From: Pedobacter sp. KBS0701
GTDB taxonomy: Bacteria; Bacteroidota; Bacteroidia; Sphingobacteriales; Sphingobacteriaceae
Reading direction: 5' to 3'
NCBI RefSeq assembly: GCF_005938645.2
Contig: NZ_CP042171.1
Coordinates: forward strand, 6,014,001 to 6,078,000
Length of the DNA: 64,000 nucleotides
Below the pieces are notes generated by a model. That model searched no databases. It saw only the letters and a program-made list of their open reading frames with translations, and had not been told where the DNA came from. Positions within the stretch are counted from its first letter, which is position 1. Each line of letters opens with the position of its first letter. The translations under genes were made by a program, and so were the position numbers. Positions 24,784 to 33,002 of this stretch are shown one piece after another.

Positions 24784-24918
24784 AAGATTTTCAATTGAAT
24801 TAAACTTTAAAGATAAGCGTGTAGCCTCTTTCTTGAGGATTAATTTAAAGTTAAATTATTTGCTTTGTTCATTTTCTATTAATTTAGCGCCACACAGATA
24901 AAACCGGTTTATCTTTTT

Positions 24919-25629
24919 ATGAAAAAAATATTATTATCTGCCGCGATGCTTCTCATCATGGCATCAGGAAAGTTACATGCGCAAACCCAATACCAGAATT
25001 CGGGTTGGTTTATGTTTTTAAACAATACTAAATTTAATGATAAGTGGGGATTACAGTTCGATCTTCAGATCCGTTCTGCCGATGATTGGGGTTATGTGCG
25101 CAATACTTTGGTAAGGCCTGCGCTGCAATATTTTATTAATGATAAAAGCAATGTTGCGTTGGGCTATTTGTGGCAAACCACACAGCCAAGGTTAATCGGT
25201 TCGAATAATAATTCTTTAAATGAGCACCGCATTTTTGAACAGTATATCTACAACCATAAAATTAGCTCGGTATTTGCCAGTCACAGGTTTAGGTTGGAAC
25301 AGCGTTTTATCGAAAGGTTAAATAACGATAACCTTTTTTCGCAGAGGTTCCGTTATTTCTTCAGGTTCATCCAACCGCTACAAAAAACGCAGCCTGCTTT
25401 TACCAATGGCGCTTTTGTGGCTTTGCAGAATGAGATTTTTTTTAATCTTCAGAACAAAAGTGAACTTAATAATAGTCTGTTTGATCAGAACAGGGCCTAT
25501 CTTGCTTTGGGATACCGTTTTTCGAAAAAGTTTGATATTGAAGCTGGTTATATGAACCAGGCTTCTCATGGACTAAGCAATAATACGATTAACAATATTA
25601 TCCAGTTGGCCATTTACACGAGGTTTTAA
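24919..25629 (+). CDS. DUF2490 domain outer-membrane protein
   Basis: 236 residues. Signal peptide 1-21 (KLHAQ). The mature part follows the DUF2490 pattern: an opening NSGWFMFLNNTKFNDKWGLQ strand, LVRPALQYFINDKSNVALGY, HRIFEQYIYNHKISSVFASHRFRLEQRF, RFRYFFRFIQPL, and the final NIIQLAIYTRF ending in Phe. Members are predicted outer-membrane barrels of unknown function. The next gene follows after 85 bases in the same direction. Confidence 0.9.
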   Translation: MKKILLSAAMLLIMASGKLHAQTQYQNSGWFMFLNNTKFNDKWGLQFDLQIRSADDWGYVRNTLVRPALQYFINDKSNVALGYLWQTTQPRLIGSNNNSLNEHRIFEQYIYNHKISSVFASHRFRLEQRFIERLNNDNLFSQRFRYFFRFIQPLQKTQPAFTNGAFVALQNEIFFNLQNKSELNNSLFDQNRAYLALGYRFSKKFDIEAGYMNQASHGLSNNTINNIIQLAIYTRF

Positions 25630-25714
25630 TGTTTTAAAGTCATTTTTTGTCCAACAACTCTGGCGAAATGTTAAACCTGTTGTAAATGATTGGTCTTTTT
25701 GCTCAATTTGCCGC

Positions 25715-26605
25715 GTGAAAAAAATTACCATTCTATTTTTAGCACTCTTGTTTGGCAAGCGGATGCAGGCACAAGAGGTTCAAAGCTCAACCACAGATCA
25801 TACGCCAACTTCGAAAAGCTTGTTTAATCCGGAGCATAAAAGAAATTTTTCGCGTAAAGGCAATTTCTTTTTCCACTGGGGATATAATAGTTCCTGGTAT
25901 GGTAAAAGCGATATCAGGTTTCAGGGACCGAACTACGATTTTACAATGAAAGATGTAGTTGCACATGATCGTCAATCAAAATTAAGCTGGGACTATTTAA
26001 ACCCGGGATTAATCACTGTACCACAGTATAATATCCGTGTAGGGTATTTTATTAAAGATAATTATAGTATTTCCATTGGCTGGGACCACATGAAATATGT
26101 AATGGATATTCCACAAACTGTTGCCATTACCGGACATATCGGAGCTAATATTACGCCTGAAAATGTGGCTACTGGTGCACTGGCAGGCGATTATAATGGG
26201 CAGCTTGTAAATGTTAAAGAAAGCATGCTTACTTATGAGCATACTGATGGTTTTAACTATGCTAATATCGAGGTCGAACGTTATGATGATATCTGGGTAG
26301 CACCAGGTGGAAATACTTCATTAACTTTAGAAACGGGTTTAGGCGGTGGAATTATGGTGCCACGTTCTGATGTACGTTTGTTTGGCCTGGGCAGAAACAA
26401 CCACTGGAATATTTCTGGCTATGGCGTTTCGGCTAAAATCGGTCTTAAGTTTTATGTCTGGAAAAATGTTTACCTGCAGAATACCACCAAATTTGGGGCA
26501 ACCAATTTAACCAACGTACACACCACGGGCTGGGATGAATACGATAAGGCAAGCCAAAAAATTAACTACATCGAAAATATGTGGTTAATCGGTGTTCAGT
26601 TTTAA
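25715..26605 (+). CDS. Putative outer-membrane protein
   Basis: 296 residues from a GTG that begins a signal peptide (KKITILFLALLFG...QAQ). The mature part shows strand-turn alternation (FFFHWGYNSSWYG, YNIRVGYFIKDNYSISIGWDHMKY, NVYLQNTTKFGATNL) and ends NMWLIGVQF with a terminal Phe, which supports an outer-membrane barrel. I do not know a named family. A terminator follows at 26615. Confidence 0.78.
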   Translation: MKKITILFLALLFGKRMQAQEVQSSTTDHTPTSKSLFNPEHKRNFSRKGNFFFHWGYNSSWYGKSDIRFQGPNYDFTMKDVVAHDRQSKLSWDYLNPGLITVPQYNIRVGYFIKDNYSISIGWDHMKYVMDIPQTVAITGHIGANITPENVATGALAGDYNGQLVNVKESMLTYEHTDGFNYANIEVERYDDIWVAPGGNTSLTLETGLGGGIMVPRSDVRLFGLGRNNHWNISGYGVSAKIGLKFYVWKNVYLQNTTKFGATNLTNVHTTGWDEYDKASQKINYIENMWLIGVQF

Positions 26606-26614
26606 AAGATGTTG

Positions 26615-26640
26615 AAGGAGGCTAAGCCTCCTTTTTTGTT
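26615..26640 (+). terminator. Terminator after the 25715 gene
   Basis: Perfect 8-base arms AAGGAGGC and GCCTCCTT with a TAA loop, followed by TTTTTT. It is placed 10 bases after the stop codon. The remaining gap to 26790 contains fragments of ACGCAGATT- and CCACGGAAATAC-type repeats. Confidence 0.9.
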
Positions 26641-26789
26641 TTTATGTGTGGCCAGTGGAAGTTGTGCATTACAGTTTTTCCGCACATTAAAAAGATAAAC
26701 GCAGATTGTTGTTTTTTGACTTGTTGGTTAAAAATTGCCACGGAAATACAGAAAGCACGGAGAATATTATATGATCTAATTTATCATTC

Positions 26790-27587
26790 TTAGTGGTTGT
26801 CTTTTATTTTGGCTAAATACTTCATTACAGCATTTTCTGCTTTCTGGTTATACTTAATGTCTTTATCGAACAGTTCAAGTCTTAGTTTTTTATAAACCTC
26901 AATTGCATTTTCTAAAGCAGTAATTAAGGAGGCATTATTGTATTCGGCAATGGTACCTTTAGGTAAGTTAAAATCTTCGGCAGGGAGTTGCGATTCTACT
27001 TTACGCACACCTCGTGGTAGGTTGTTGTTTTTAATATGGAGTAATGGACCAAATACTACCATCCTTAAAAAGCTAAAGAAATCCATCGCTTCCATGTATT
27101 CGCCTCTGCCGATTTTTAACAGTGCATAATGCATCCAGGTTCAGAAACGATCTTCGATCCATTGGTTATCCGGATGAGGGAATTGAGCTTCGGTTTGATC
27201 AAGAATATGTTGTAATTGATGATCACGATCAATCAATAATGCAGGATCTTCTACTCTTGAAGCAAATTCATCGAGGGTTAAAAATTTGATATCGACATGT
27301 AAAAGTGGATTATCGAAAAGACAGATTAATACCCGGGGTTCACCAACGTGCTCGCCTGTAAATGCAGAAATCATTTCGCCAAGGCGATTGGCATATTGGA
27401 GCATTTTTAATTGGTCTGCTGACACTCTTTCTTTGGTAATGAGGATCAGGTCGAGGTCTGAAAATTCGTCGATTTCATTGCTAAGACAGGAACCACCTAC
27501 GGCTAAACCAATAACAGATTCATCATTTTTTAAGATTTTGGCTGCCTGTAAGGCGAAGGTATGTTGTATCGTGAAGGGCATTTTCAT
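26790..27587 (-). pseudogene. Nucleotidyltransferase gene split by one in-frame TGA
   Basis: Two minus-strand frames, 27141-27587 (148 aa) and 26790-27134 (114 aa), lie in the same phase and are separated by a single TGA at 27141-27143; together they make one frame of 265 codons. The N-terminal part has the nucleotidyltransferase fold GLAVGGSCLSNEIDEFSDLDLILI (the GG-S and D-x-D metal site); the C-terminal part is helical. Across the stop the peptide reads IEDRF-stop-TWMHYALLKIGRGE, and the stop fits a lost Trp (TGG to TGA). Most likely a pseudogene by nonsense mutation; a sequencing error or readthrough is possible. The substrate is unknown. Confidence 0.85.
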
Positions 27588-27650
27588 TAATGTAATTTAT
27601 TAAAGAAGATTGCTTAATGCTTACGCTTCTGTTTGCAATGACGGATTGAA

Positions 27651-28097
27651 TTAAGCATCCAGCAGCCTTCTGTGGTAATTAATCTGCCCCAGGTGATAAG
27701 TTAAATGGGTGGTGAGGTGAACGAGGAAAAATTCAGTAGAAGTTTTTTCTTCAAATACCAGTATTGGATACTCGCCATCCATCTGCTCGCTACTTACCTG
27801 ATTCAAACTTTCGCTAACAACGGTAATGGTTGCTTCAATCATGTTAATCAGCTCTTGTTTCGGAATATCTTTTAAAGAAAATTCCAGTTCACGGTTACGG
27901 ATATAGTTGGTGCCACCTAAAGTTGCACCGATATAAGTACTCAGATTCCCAATGAGGTGGAGGCAAAGGTTCCCTGCCGAATTTGCAATATCGCGATCTA
28001 TTCGCCAAAGATTTGCCTCGTTTTGGTAAGATTCGATTTCGGATTTCAGCTTGGTAAGATCCCGGTTAAAAAGTTTTTTTAGTGTTTCTGTAAGCAT
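27651..28097 (-). CDS. DinB-superfamily protein (DUF1572-like)
   Basis: 148 residues, helical throughout. The expected metal histidines appear as H47 in GNLCLHLIGNL and in the C-terminal FFLVHLTTHLTYHLGQINYHRR, which fits the four-helix DinB fold of the DUF1572 type. Function unknown. It lies in the same direction as the broken nucleotidyltransferase gene, 63 bases upstream of it, and starts 9 bases after the end of the secreted-protein gene at 28107, so 28871-27651 is probably one transcript. Confidence 0.85.
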   Translation of the reverse strand: MLTETLKKLFNRDLTKLKSEIESYQNEANLWRIDRDIANSAGNLCLHLIGNLSTYIGATLGGTNYIRNRELEFSLKDIPKQELINMIEATITVVSESLNQVSSEQMDGEYPILVFEEKTSTEFFLVHLTTHLTYHLGQINYHRRLLDA

Positions 28098-28106
28098 CTA
28101 TTGCAA

Positions 28107-28871
28107 TTAAGGAGCGATTTTTTTCGCAGGTTGTGATAATATTTCTTTTCCAGCTTTACTAATCACCAATTGTGCAGGAGGAGCACCTTTTTCGCCCATT
28201 ACGATGATGAAACAGGTATATAAATTGTCGCCACTTTTAAACTGGTAATTATGATTTCCGCCGCTGCCATCAGGTGTAAATTTGCCATTAGTTAGAATTA
28301 ATTTGGGCTTATCGCTCATTTTACTTTTTATTGGCCATGAGGCATAGCGGTAATTGTTATTACCAAGGTCATCAATCCTGATCCTGTACTGAGCCGTTTC
28401 GAAAACGAGAACCGGTTGTGCAAAATTGCTAATTGAGGGGTGAAGGCTGCTTTTATCAATATTAATTAACCTGACTTGTTCTTTGGCTTCTAACCTCGAT
28501 TGGTGATTAACGGCAATTAATTTTCCATCCGTATCAAGCCATAATTCGCCGTTTAACAACATAATGCCGCGCCAGCCAACGTCATTCCAATCGGTTTCAA
28601 TCTTCGAAGTAATAATCTTTTTGATTAAATTATCATCAAAAACTTCTTTATACCGCTTTACGAATTCCTGTTTATTTTTAATGGGTGGAATAGGGTAGGT
28701 CCTGTTTAAAGGATATTTAATTTTGCTGCTCAGCTTTTCTACATTTCCACTTTTAACGGCGTTGATAAAGCCGATAACTAACGGGCGGTATTTTTTATCG
28801 AGCGTTTGATCCTGCGCATAAGCAAGGCTGATTTTACTGATTAATAAAAAGGCTAAAAATGTTCTTTTCAT
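28107..28871 (-). CDS. Hypothetical secreted protein
   Basis: 254 residues with a signal peptide at about 1-19 (LISKISLAYAQ). The mature N-terminus (YRPLVIGFINAVKSGNVEKLSSKIKYPL) resembles helical segments found in periplasmic proteins, and a C-terminal sheet includes KSGDNLYTCFIIVMGEKG. A single Cys is present in the mature region. I recognise no family. It lies just upstream of the DinB gene with a 9-base gap and downstream of the DUF4261 gene by 27 bases, so the three may form an operon. Confidence 0.7.
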   Translation of the reverse strand: MKRTFLAFLLISKISLAYAQDQTLDKKYRPLVIGFINAVKSGNVEKLSSKIKYPLNRTYPIPPIKNKQEFVKRYKEVFDDNLIKKIITSKIETDWNDVGWRGIMLLNGELWLDTDGKLIAVNHQSRLEAKEQVRLINIDKSSLHPSISNFAQPVLVFETAQYRIRIDDLGNNNYRYASWPIKSKMSDKPKLILTNGKFTPDGSGGNHNYQFKSGDNLYTCFIIVMGEKGAPPAQLVISKAGKEILSQPAKKIAP

Positions 28872-28898
28872 GGGTGAGGTATAGGTAAACGAAGATAA

Positions 28899-29771
28899 TT
28901 AATCTGGAGTTACATTTACTACAATTCTCTCGGGCGCAACAAGAGAAAGTTGTTTCTCACATTTCCATTTTGAACCCGCTTTTAGTCCTTCGAGGGTATT
29001 TCCTTCTAATATCACATCGCCATATTCATAAGCATAGTAGGCGTATGTCCATAATAAATTTGCCATTTCATTTTCATCTGCTGCTGAGAACCGGATTTGA
29101 AAATCCGGCAATCCAATGGTATGAAGTCCGAGGGTATCCATTAACAATTCTTTATGATTAGGACTATTGCTAATGTTGTAAAGCCGTACATTACAAATTG
29201 CATTTAACGTTTGTATTTTGTCGGTATCCCAAATGCTGATGATATTGCCAGGGTTTAAAATTTTCTGTGCCGGAGATGAGTAAACCGCATTTGGTTCGGT
29301 TACTTTGATTACCTCAACTAAAAAATCCATAAATAAATTCAGCCTTTCTTTGTAGGGTAATGTTCTCGACATGAAATCCGTTACCAATATTTCATAAGTG
29401 CAGTTTTTTGCAATCTGATTGGCTTCAGGCCAATGCCAGTTTTGTTGAAAAGCGGCCTCAGGAAGTTCGACTTCAGATCTGCCCTGATTGGGTATCATCA
29501 TTGTACACTGTGCCGGAATTATGGCGTCTGCCAGCTGAATGGTATGATCGGGGAATGAGAAAATAAAGGTGTTTTCTGAGAAGGAATGTTCAACTTTTGC
29601 AAAGTGTTTTTTTACCCCGGCTAAAAGCTGATTGCCATCTAGATTTGGTTTTTCAATAAATAAAAGCTTGGCGCTAAGCAGCTCGGGAAAATTCTCCAAT
29701 GGATCATTCTCTATAATTTGTTTGTTTTCTTCTAACGTGTTTTTCTTTTTAAAGATGTTGAATAAACTCAT
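28899..29771 (-). CDS. DUF4261 domain-containing protein
   Basis: 290 residues, no signal peptide. The central and C-terminal parts follow the DUF4261 pattern: SAKLLFIEKPNLDG, ADAIIPAQCTMMIPNQG, NCTYEILVTDFMSRTLPYKERLNLFMDFLVEVIKVTEPNAVYSSPAQKI, and the closing LHTIGLPDFQIRF plus GDVILEGNTLEGLK. The family has no established biochemical role; some members sit near secretion or contact-dependent systems, but nothing like that is seen here. The start MSLFNIFKKK is typical of small cytoplasmic proteins. Confidence 0.85.
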   Translation of the reverse strand: MSLFNIFKKKNTLEENKQIIENDPLENFPELLSAKLLFIEKPNLDGNQLLAGVKKHFAKVEHSFSENTFIFSFPDHTIQLADAIIPAQCTMMIPNQGRSEVELPEAAFQQNWHWPEANQIAKNCTYEILVTDFMSRTLPYKERLNLFMDFLVEVIKVTEPNAVYSSPAQKILNPGNIISIWDTDKIQTLNAICNVRLYNISNSPNHKELLMDTLGLHTIGLPDFQIRFSAADENEMANLLWTYAYYAYEYGDVILEGNTLEGLKAGSKWKCEKQLSLVAPERIVVNVTPD

Positions 29772-29893
29772 GATCTAGTGTACTTGTACTTGTTAATGGC
29801 TAATGTTGTGGTAAACCGGGTTTAAATATACAAATGAATACAAACGGAGATCATATTAAATCAGAATTTCTTTAACAAACCGATTCTTTTCTT

Positions 29894-30128
29894 TTTCCTC
29901 GTGCCTCGGTCGTTTCAGGGTACCGATCAATTTCATTAAATTATTTTTACCTATGCTAATGGCTTAAATAATGACATTAGGGTTAACGCTTCAACGGGGG
30001 CTAGGTGGGCAGAGCAGTGCTCATTTTTAATGTTTGCAGCGCACAAACCTCCGTTCCTAAACCTGATTGGAATGGAAAGCCCACAGCGTAGCGAGGACTT
30101 GAAATGAAAAGCAGGGCTGAAGACCGCC
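29894..30128 (+). repeat. ~240-bp interspersed repeat, copy B (degenerate)
   Basis: Contains the markers of the three-copy family in order: CCTCG-GCCTCGGTCGTTTCAGGGTACC, CTTCAACGGGGGCTAGGTGG, the CCGTTCCTAAACCTGATTGG block and GAAAAGCAGGGCTGAAGACC. It is the most diverged copy. It fills most of the 507-base gap between the DUF4261 start and the head-GIN gene; I see no reading frame in it that looks coding. Confidence 0.65.
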
Positions 30129-30180
30129 AAATGCTGTTAACGGTCATTTTCTGTATATATAGATTATACACAAAAAAATT

Positions 30181-30204
30181 ATGGTTCTTGAAGACACGAA
30201 CCAT
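30181..30204. repeat. GGTTCGTG-type hairpin, copy 3
   Basis: ATGGTTCTTG-AAGA-CACGAACCAT, a near-perfect hairpin (one mismatch) with the same loop plan as the copies at 32845 and 32969. Confidence 0.65.
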
Positions 30205-30224
30205 AGCGAAGGAATGAAGTGCAC

Positions 30225-30255
30225 AAAAAAACGCCCCGAATTCTCCGGGGCGTTC
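30225..30255 (-). terminator. Terminator of the head-GIN gene
   Basis: Arms ACGCCCCG (30231-30238) and CGGGGCGT (30246-30253); on the minus strand the stem is followed by a T-run. It lies 24 bases after the stop codon. Confidence 0.92.
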
Positions 30256-30278
30256 CTTGTATGATGATGAATCTGATT

Positions 30279-31010
30279 TTACATTTTTCTTACACCACCT
30301 GAACCGATAACAGTTTTATCGATAGTTGGATTGCCAGAATAATTAACGCTTCCTGATCCGCTGATTACAGCCCTGATGCTTTCGCTAACTGCAATATTTA
30401 CAGTTCCTGATCCGCTGATGGTGCTGGTTAATGTTTTTGTTGAAAAAGATTTACCGGAAAATGTACCTGAACTGCTGATGACCACTTTGGCGCGATCGGC
30501 ACCGCCAGTGATGTTTATGGCTCCTGAACCGCTAATTACACCACTATAATCATCTACATCGGCTGCTGCTTTAATGTTACCAGAACCGCTTACGGTGGTG
30601 GTCAGGCTACCGGTGCTGATTTTTCCGTTGACGGTTAAGTTACCATCACCACTTACGGTTAAGCTGGCCAGTTCTTTTGCTGTTACGTAAGCTGTAATTT
30701 TTTTGCCTTCGTATTTTCTAGACCAGCTGGTGATGCTGGTTTGTGGGCGGATGACCAAAACATTGCCTTTTACTTCAGTAACGATTGAGGCAATTGCCTC
30801 TGCATCGCCTTCTAAACGGCAACTTTCGGTATTACCTAAGGTTACAATTACGTTGATTGGCCCTGCTGAAGCAACACCGTTAAAATTTTTAACATTACGT
30901 TCGTCGTTCTTTTTGTTTGCAGCGTGGATAAGGGTGCCGTCTTTTGCAATTGCGTTAATGCCAGCGGTAAGTGTTAATGATGCCAATAATATTGCAAATA
31001 CTTTTTTCAT
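30279..31010 (-). CDS. Head-GIN domain (DUF2807) secreted protein
   Basis: 243 residues. Signal peptide about 1-22. The mature part is a right-handed beta-solenoid typical of DUF2807/head-GIN proteins, with repeated SGSG turns (TVSGSGNIK, VISGSGAINI, TISGSGTVNI, VISGSGSVNY), one rung per ~20 residues, and a start of VKNFNGVASAGPINVIV that matches the family. These proteins are outer-surface or periplasmic; function unknown, some form adhesive or signalling parts. A strong terminator follows. Confidence 0.92.
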   Translation of the reverse strand: MKKVFAILLASLTLTAGINAIAKDGTLIHAANKKNDERNVKNFNGVASAGPINVIVTLGNTESCRLEGDAEAIASIVTEVKGNVLVIRPQTSITSWSRKYEGKKITAYVTAKELASLTVSGDGNLTVNGKISTGSLTTTVSGSGNIKAAADVDDYSGVISGSGAINITGGADRAKVVISSSGTFSGKSFSTKTLTSTISGSGTVNIAVSESIRAVISGSGSVNYSGNPTIDKTVIGSGGVRKM

Positions 31011-31107
31011 GGTTATAGATTTTATATTTTAGATGAATAATGAGCTTTTCTTATAAGACGGTTGTTTTTAAGAAAAGTTGCACAAGTTGAAAATTATCGT
31101 TGCTGGC

Positions 31108-31156
31108 TGACTTACGAAGTCGGCCGAGCTATAGGCCCTGAGAAACTTCGTAAGTC
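31108..31156. repeat. Long-loop hairpin GACTTACGAAGT
   Basis: Perfect 12-base arms GACTTACGAAGT (31108-31119) and ACTTCGTAAGTC (31145-31156) separated by 25 bases that carry their own GGCC-type mini-stem (CGGCCGAGCTATAGGCCC). It lies just after the M1 peptidase stop at 31167 without a T-run, so it is more a repeat than a terminator. Confidence 0.6.
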
Positions 31157-31166
31157 TGGAAGGAGA

Positions 31167-32819
31167 TTACCCTTTTTTGAGGTTAACATAAAATAACGGA
31201 TCCTGTTTAAAATTATCTGTGTTTATACTGGCATCAACCTTTACGGTTTTCCAATCGTTTGTCGGTTTAATTAAAGTGTAAGCACCGGTTTTTAAAGTTA
31301 CACGTACAGGCATGTCGAAATCTTTAACATCGGTTATCCAGCGGTAAGACAGGTTGCCATTATCAATTTTATATTCCAGAACCGGTATTTTGGTATAACG
31401 TAAATACTGGTCGAAAATCTTGCCCAATTTTAAACCGCTCTGATTAGAGATGTAATTTTCGATCTGGGCAGAAGTTACGGTCTGATGATAAAAAGTTTTG
31501 TTTAATCCGCGGAGAATCTGTCTGAATTTCTCGTCGTTATTAACGAGCTGACGGATAATGCTAATCATATTTGCTCCTTTTGGGTACATATCGCCTGAAC
31601 CTTCCTTATTAACACCATAAGGACCGATGATAGGAATGTCGTTACGGATAATTTTTTGTAGTCCGATTACATATTCATCAGCAGCTGCTTTATTTTCGGT
31701 ACATTCGGTAAACAATACTTCCGAGTAATTGGTAAAAGCTTCGTGTATCCACATATCGGCGATATCTTTTGAGGTGATGCTATTCCCGAACCATTCATGG
31801 CCGCTCTCGTGTATGGTGATGAAATCCCATTTCAAGCCATGGCCGGTGCCACTTAAATCTTTACCCAGATAACCTGGTTTAAATTGATTGCCATAAGCAA
31901 CGGCGCTTTGATGTTCCATACCTAAATGTGGTGCCTGAACAAGTTTGTAACCGTCTTGGTACCATGGGTAAGGACCGAACCAATATTCGAAACATTTTAG
32001 CATGGGTTTAACATCGGAATCCCAATGCGGGCGGGCCTTGGCACTGTCGGTTTGTAAAGCCCAGTAATCGATGCTGAGTTTACCATTTTCTCCATCGTAA
32101 ATATCTTGCCAATGGGCATATTTACCGATGTAAAACGTTACATCATAGTTATTGATGGGGTTGCTCACAAACCAGTTGTATTGTTTATAACCATCAGGTT
32201 TATCGACGGTATTTCTCAATCTTCCGTTTGATATTTCCTGCAGAGTTTTAGGTATGCTGATGCTGATCAACATGCTGTCTACTTCATCACTTTGGTGATC
32301 TTTATTTGGCCACCACACGCTGGCGCCAAGCCCTTGACAGGCTACAGATACAAATGGATTACCTGTAGCATCTTTTTTGAAGATAAAACCGCCATCCCAT
32401 GGTGGGGTTTTGGCCACAGTAGGGTTACCCGAGTAAAAAACCGTGAATTTATCTTTGCTTCCTTTTTTAACTGCTTTTGGGAAGGTTACGAAAACAGCAT
32501 TATATTCCCTTGTGAAAGGTAAATCAGTACCCTTATACACTACTTTTTCTACTTTGAGGTTGTCAAAAAGATCGAACTGTAATTTATTAAAATCTTGTGT
32601 AGCGGTAAAGGCAAATTCATTGCTTCCGGTGATGGATTTCTGATCAATATCGATTTTTACGTCTAAGTGGTAATAGTTAATATCGTAACAGGTACGTAAT
32701 GGAGTGAGGGTTCCACGTAGGCTATCGGCCCGGGAGTTCACCTGGTTTTTGCCAAGTATCTGTGCCTGTGAAGCTGGAATGCTGAAAACAAGCGCGAAAA
32801 GGATAAATAATTTTTTCAT
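31167..32819 (-). CDS. M1-family (aminopeptidase N-like) metallopeptidase
   Basis: 550 residues with a signal peptide (1-19, ending ASQAQ), so it acts in the periplasm or outside. The zinc site is HESGHEWFGN at 337-346, with the third ligand E360 exactly 18 residues after the second His (MWIHEAFTNYSE). GMEHQSA at 300-306 is the M1 exopeptidase loop in its GMEH form. It lacks the large C-terminal helical domain of E. coli PepN, as many Bacteroidota secreted M1 enzymes do. Expected to trim N-terminal residues from peptides. The CocE-type gene lies 183 bases upstream in the same direction. Confidence 0.95.
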   Translation of the reverse strand: MKKLFILFALVFSIPASQAQILGKNQVNSRADSLRGTLTPLRTCYDINYYHLDVKIDIDQKSITGSNEFAFTATQDFNKLQFDLFDNLKVEKVVYKGTDLPFTREYNAVFVTFPKAVKKGSKDKFTVFYSGNPTVAKTPPWDGGFIFKKDATGNPFVSVACQGLGASVWWPNKDHQSDEVDSMLISISIPKTLQEISNGRLRNTVDKPDGYKQYNWFVSNPINNYDVTFYIGKYAHWQDIYDGENGKLSIDYWALQTDSAKARPHWDSDVKPMLKCFEYWFGPYPWYQDGYKLVQAPHLGMEHQSAVAYGNQFKPGYLGKDLSGTGHGLKWDFITIHESGHEWFGNSITSKDIADMWIHEAFTNYSEVLFTECTENKAAADEYVIGLQKIIRNDIPIIGPYGVNKEGSGDMYPKGANMISIIRQLVNNDEKFRQILRGLNKTFYHQTVTSAQIENYISNQSGLKLGKIFDQYLRYTKIPVLEYKIDNGNLSYRWITDVKDFDMPVRVTLKTGAYTLIKPTNDWKTVKVDASINTDNFKQDPLFYVNLKKG

Positions 32820-32844
32820 TTGTTTATTGGTTGACCGACGCTTT

Positions 32845-32868
32845 CGGTTCGTGGAGACACGAGAACCG
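32845..32868. repeat. GGTTCGTG-type hairpin, copy 1
   Basis: CGGTTCGTGGAGACACGAGAACCG, near-palindromic. Flanked on the left by TTGACCGACGCTTT, as in copy 2, so the repeated unit is longer than the hairpin itself. Confidence 0.7.
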
Positions 32869-32968
32869 AGGCGGTATATTTTAATTTGTTTATGATCGTT
32901 AAAAACGATTAATTATTGCAAAAGGATAAATAGTTTTTTTATTTATTATGCTATTGACCGTTGGTCTT

Positions 32969-32990
32969 CGGTTCGTGGCGACACGAACCG
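32969..32990. repeat. GGTTCGTG-type hairpin, copy 2
   Basis: CGGTTCGTG-GCGA-CACGAACCG with perfect 9-base arms and a GNGA-type loop. It lies 12 bases after the CocE stop, where it could stabilise or end the message. Confidence 0.75.
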
Positions 32991-33002
32991 GGGCAGATGG
33001 AT

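Noticed and set aside
29894..30204. CRISPR array or small protein in the repeat-rich gap
   Set aside because: The repeats are single palindromic elements without regular spacing, and the 67-codon frame there lies across them.
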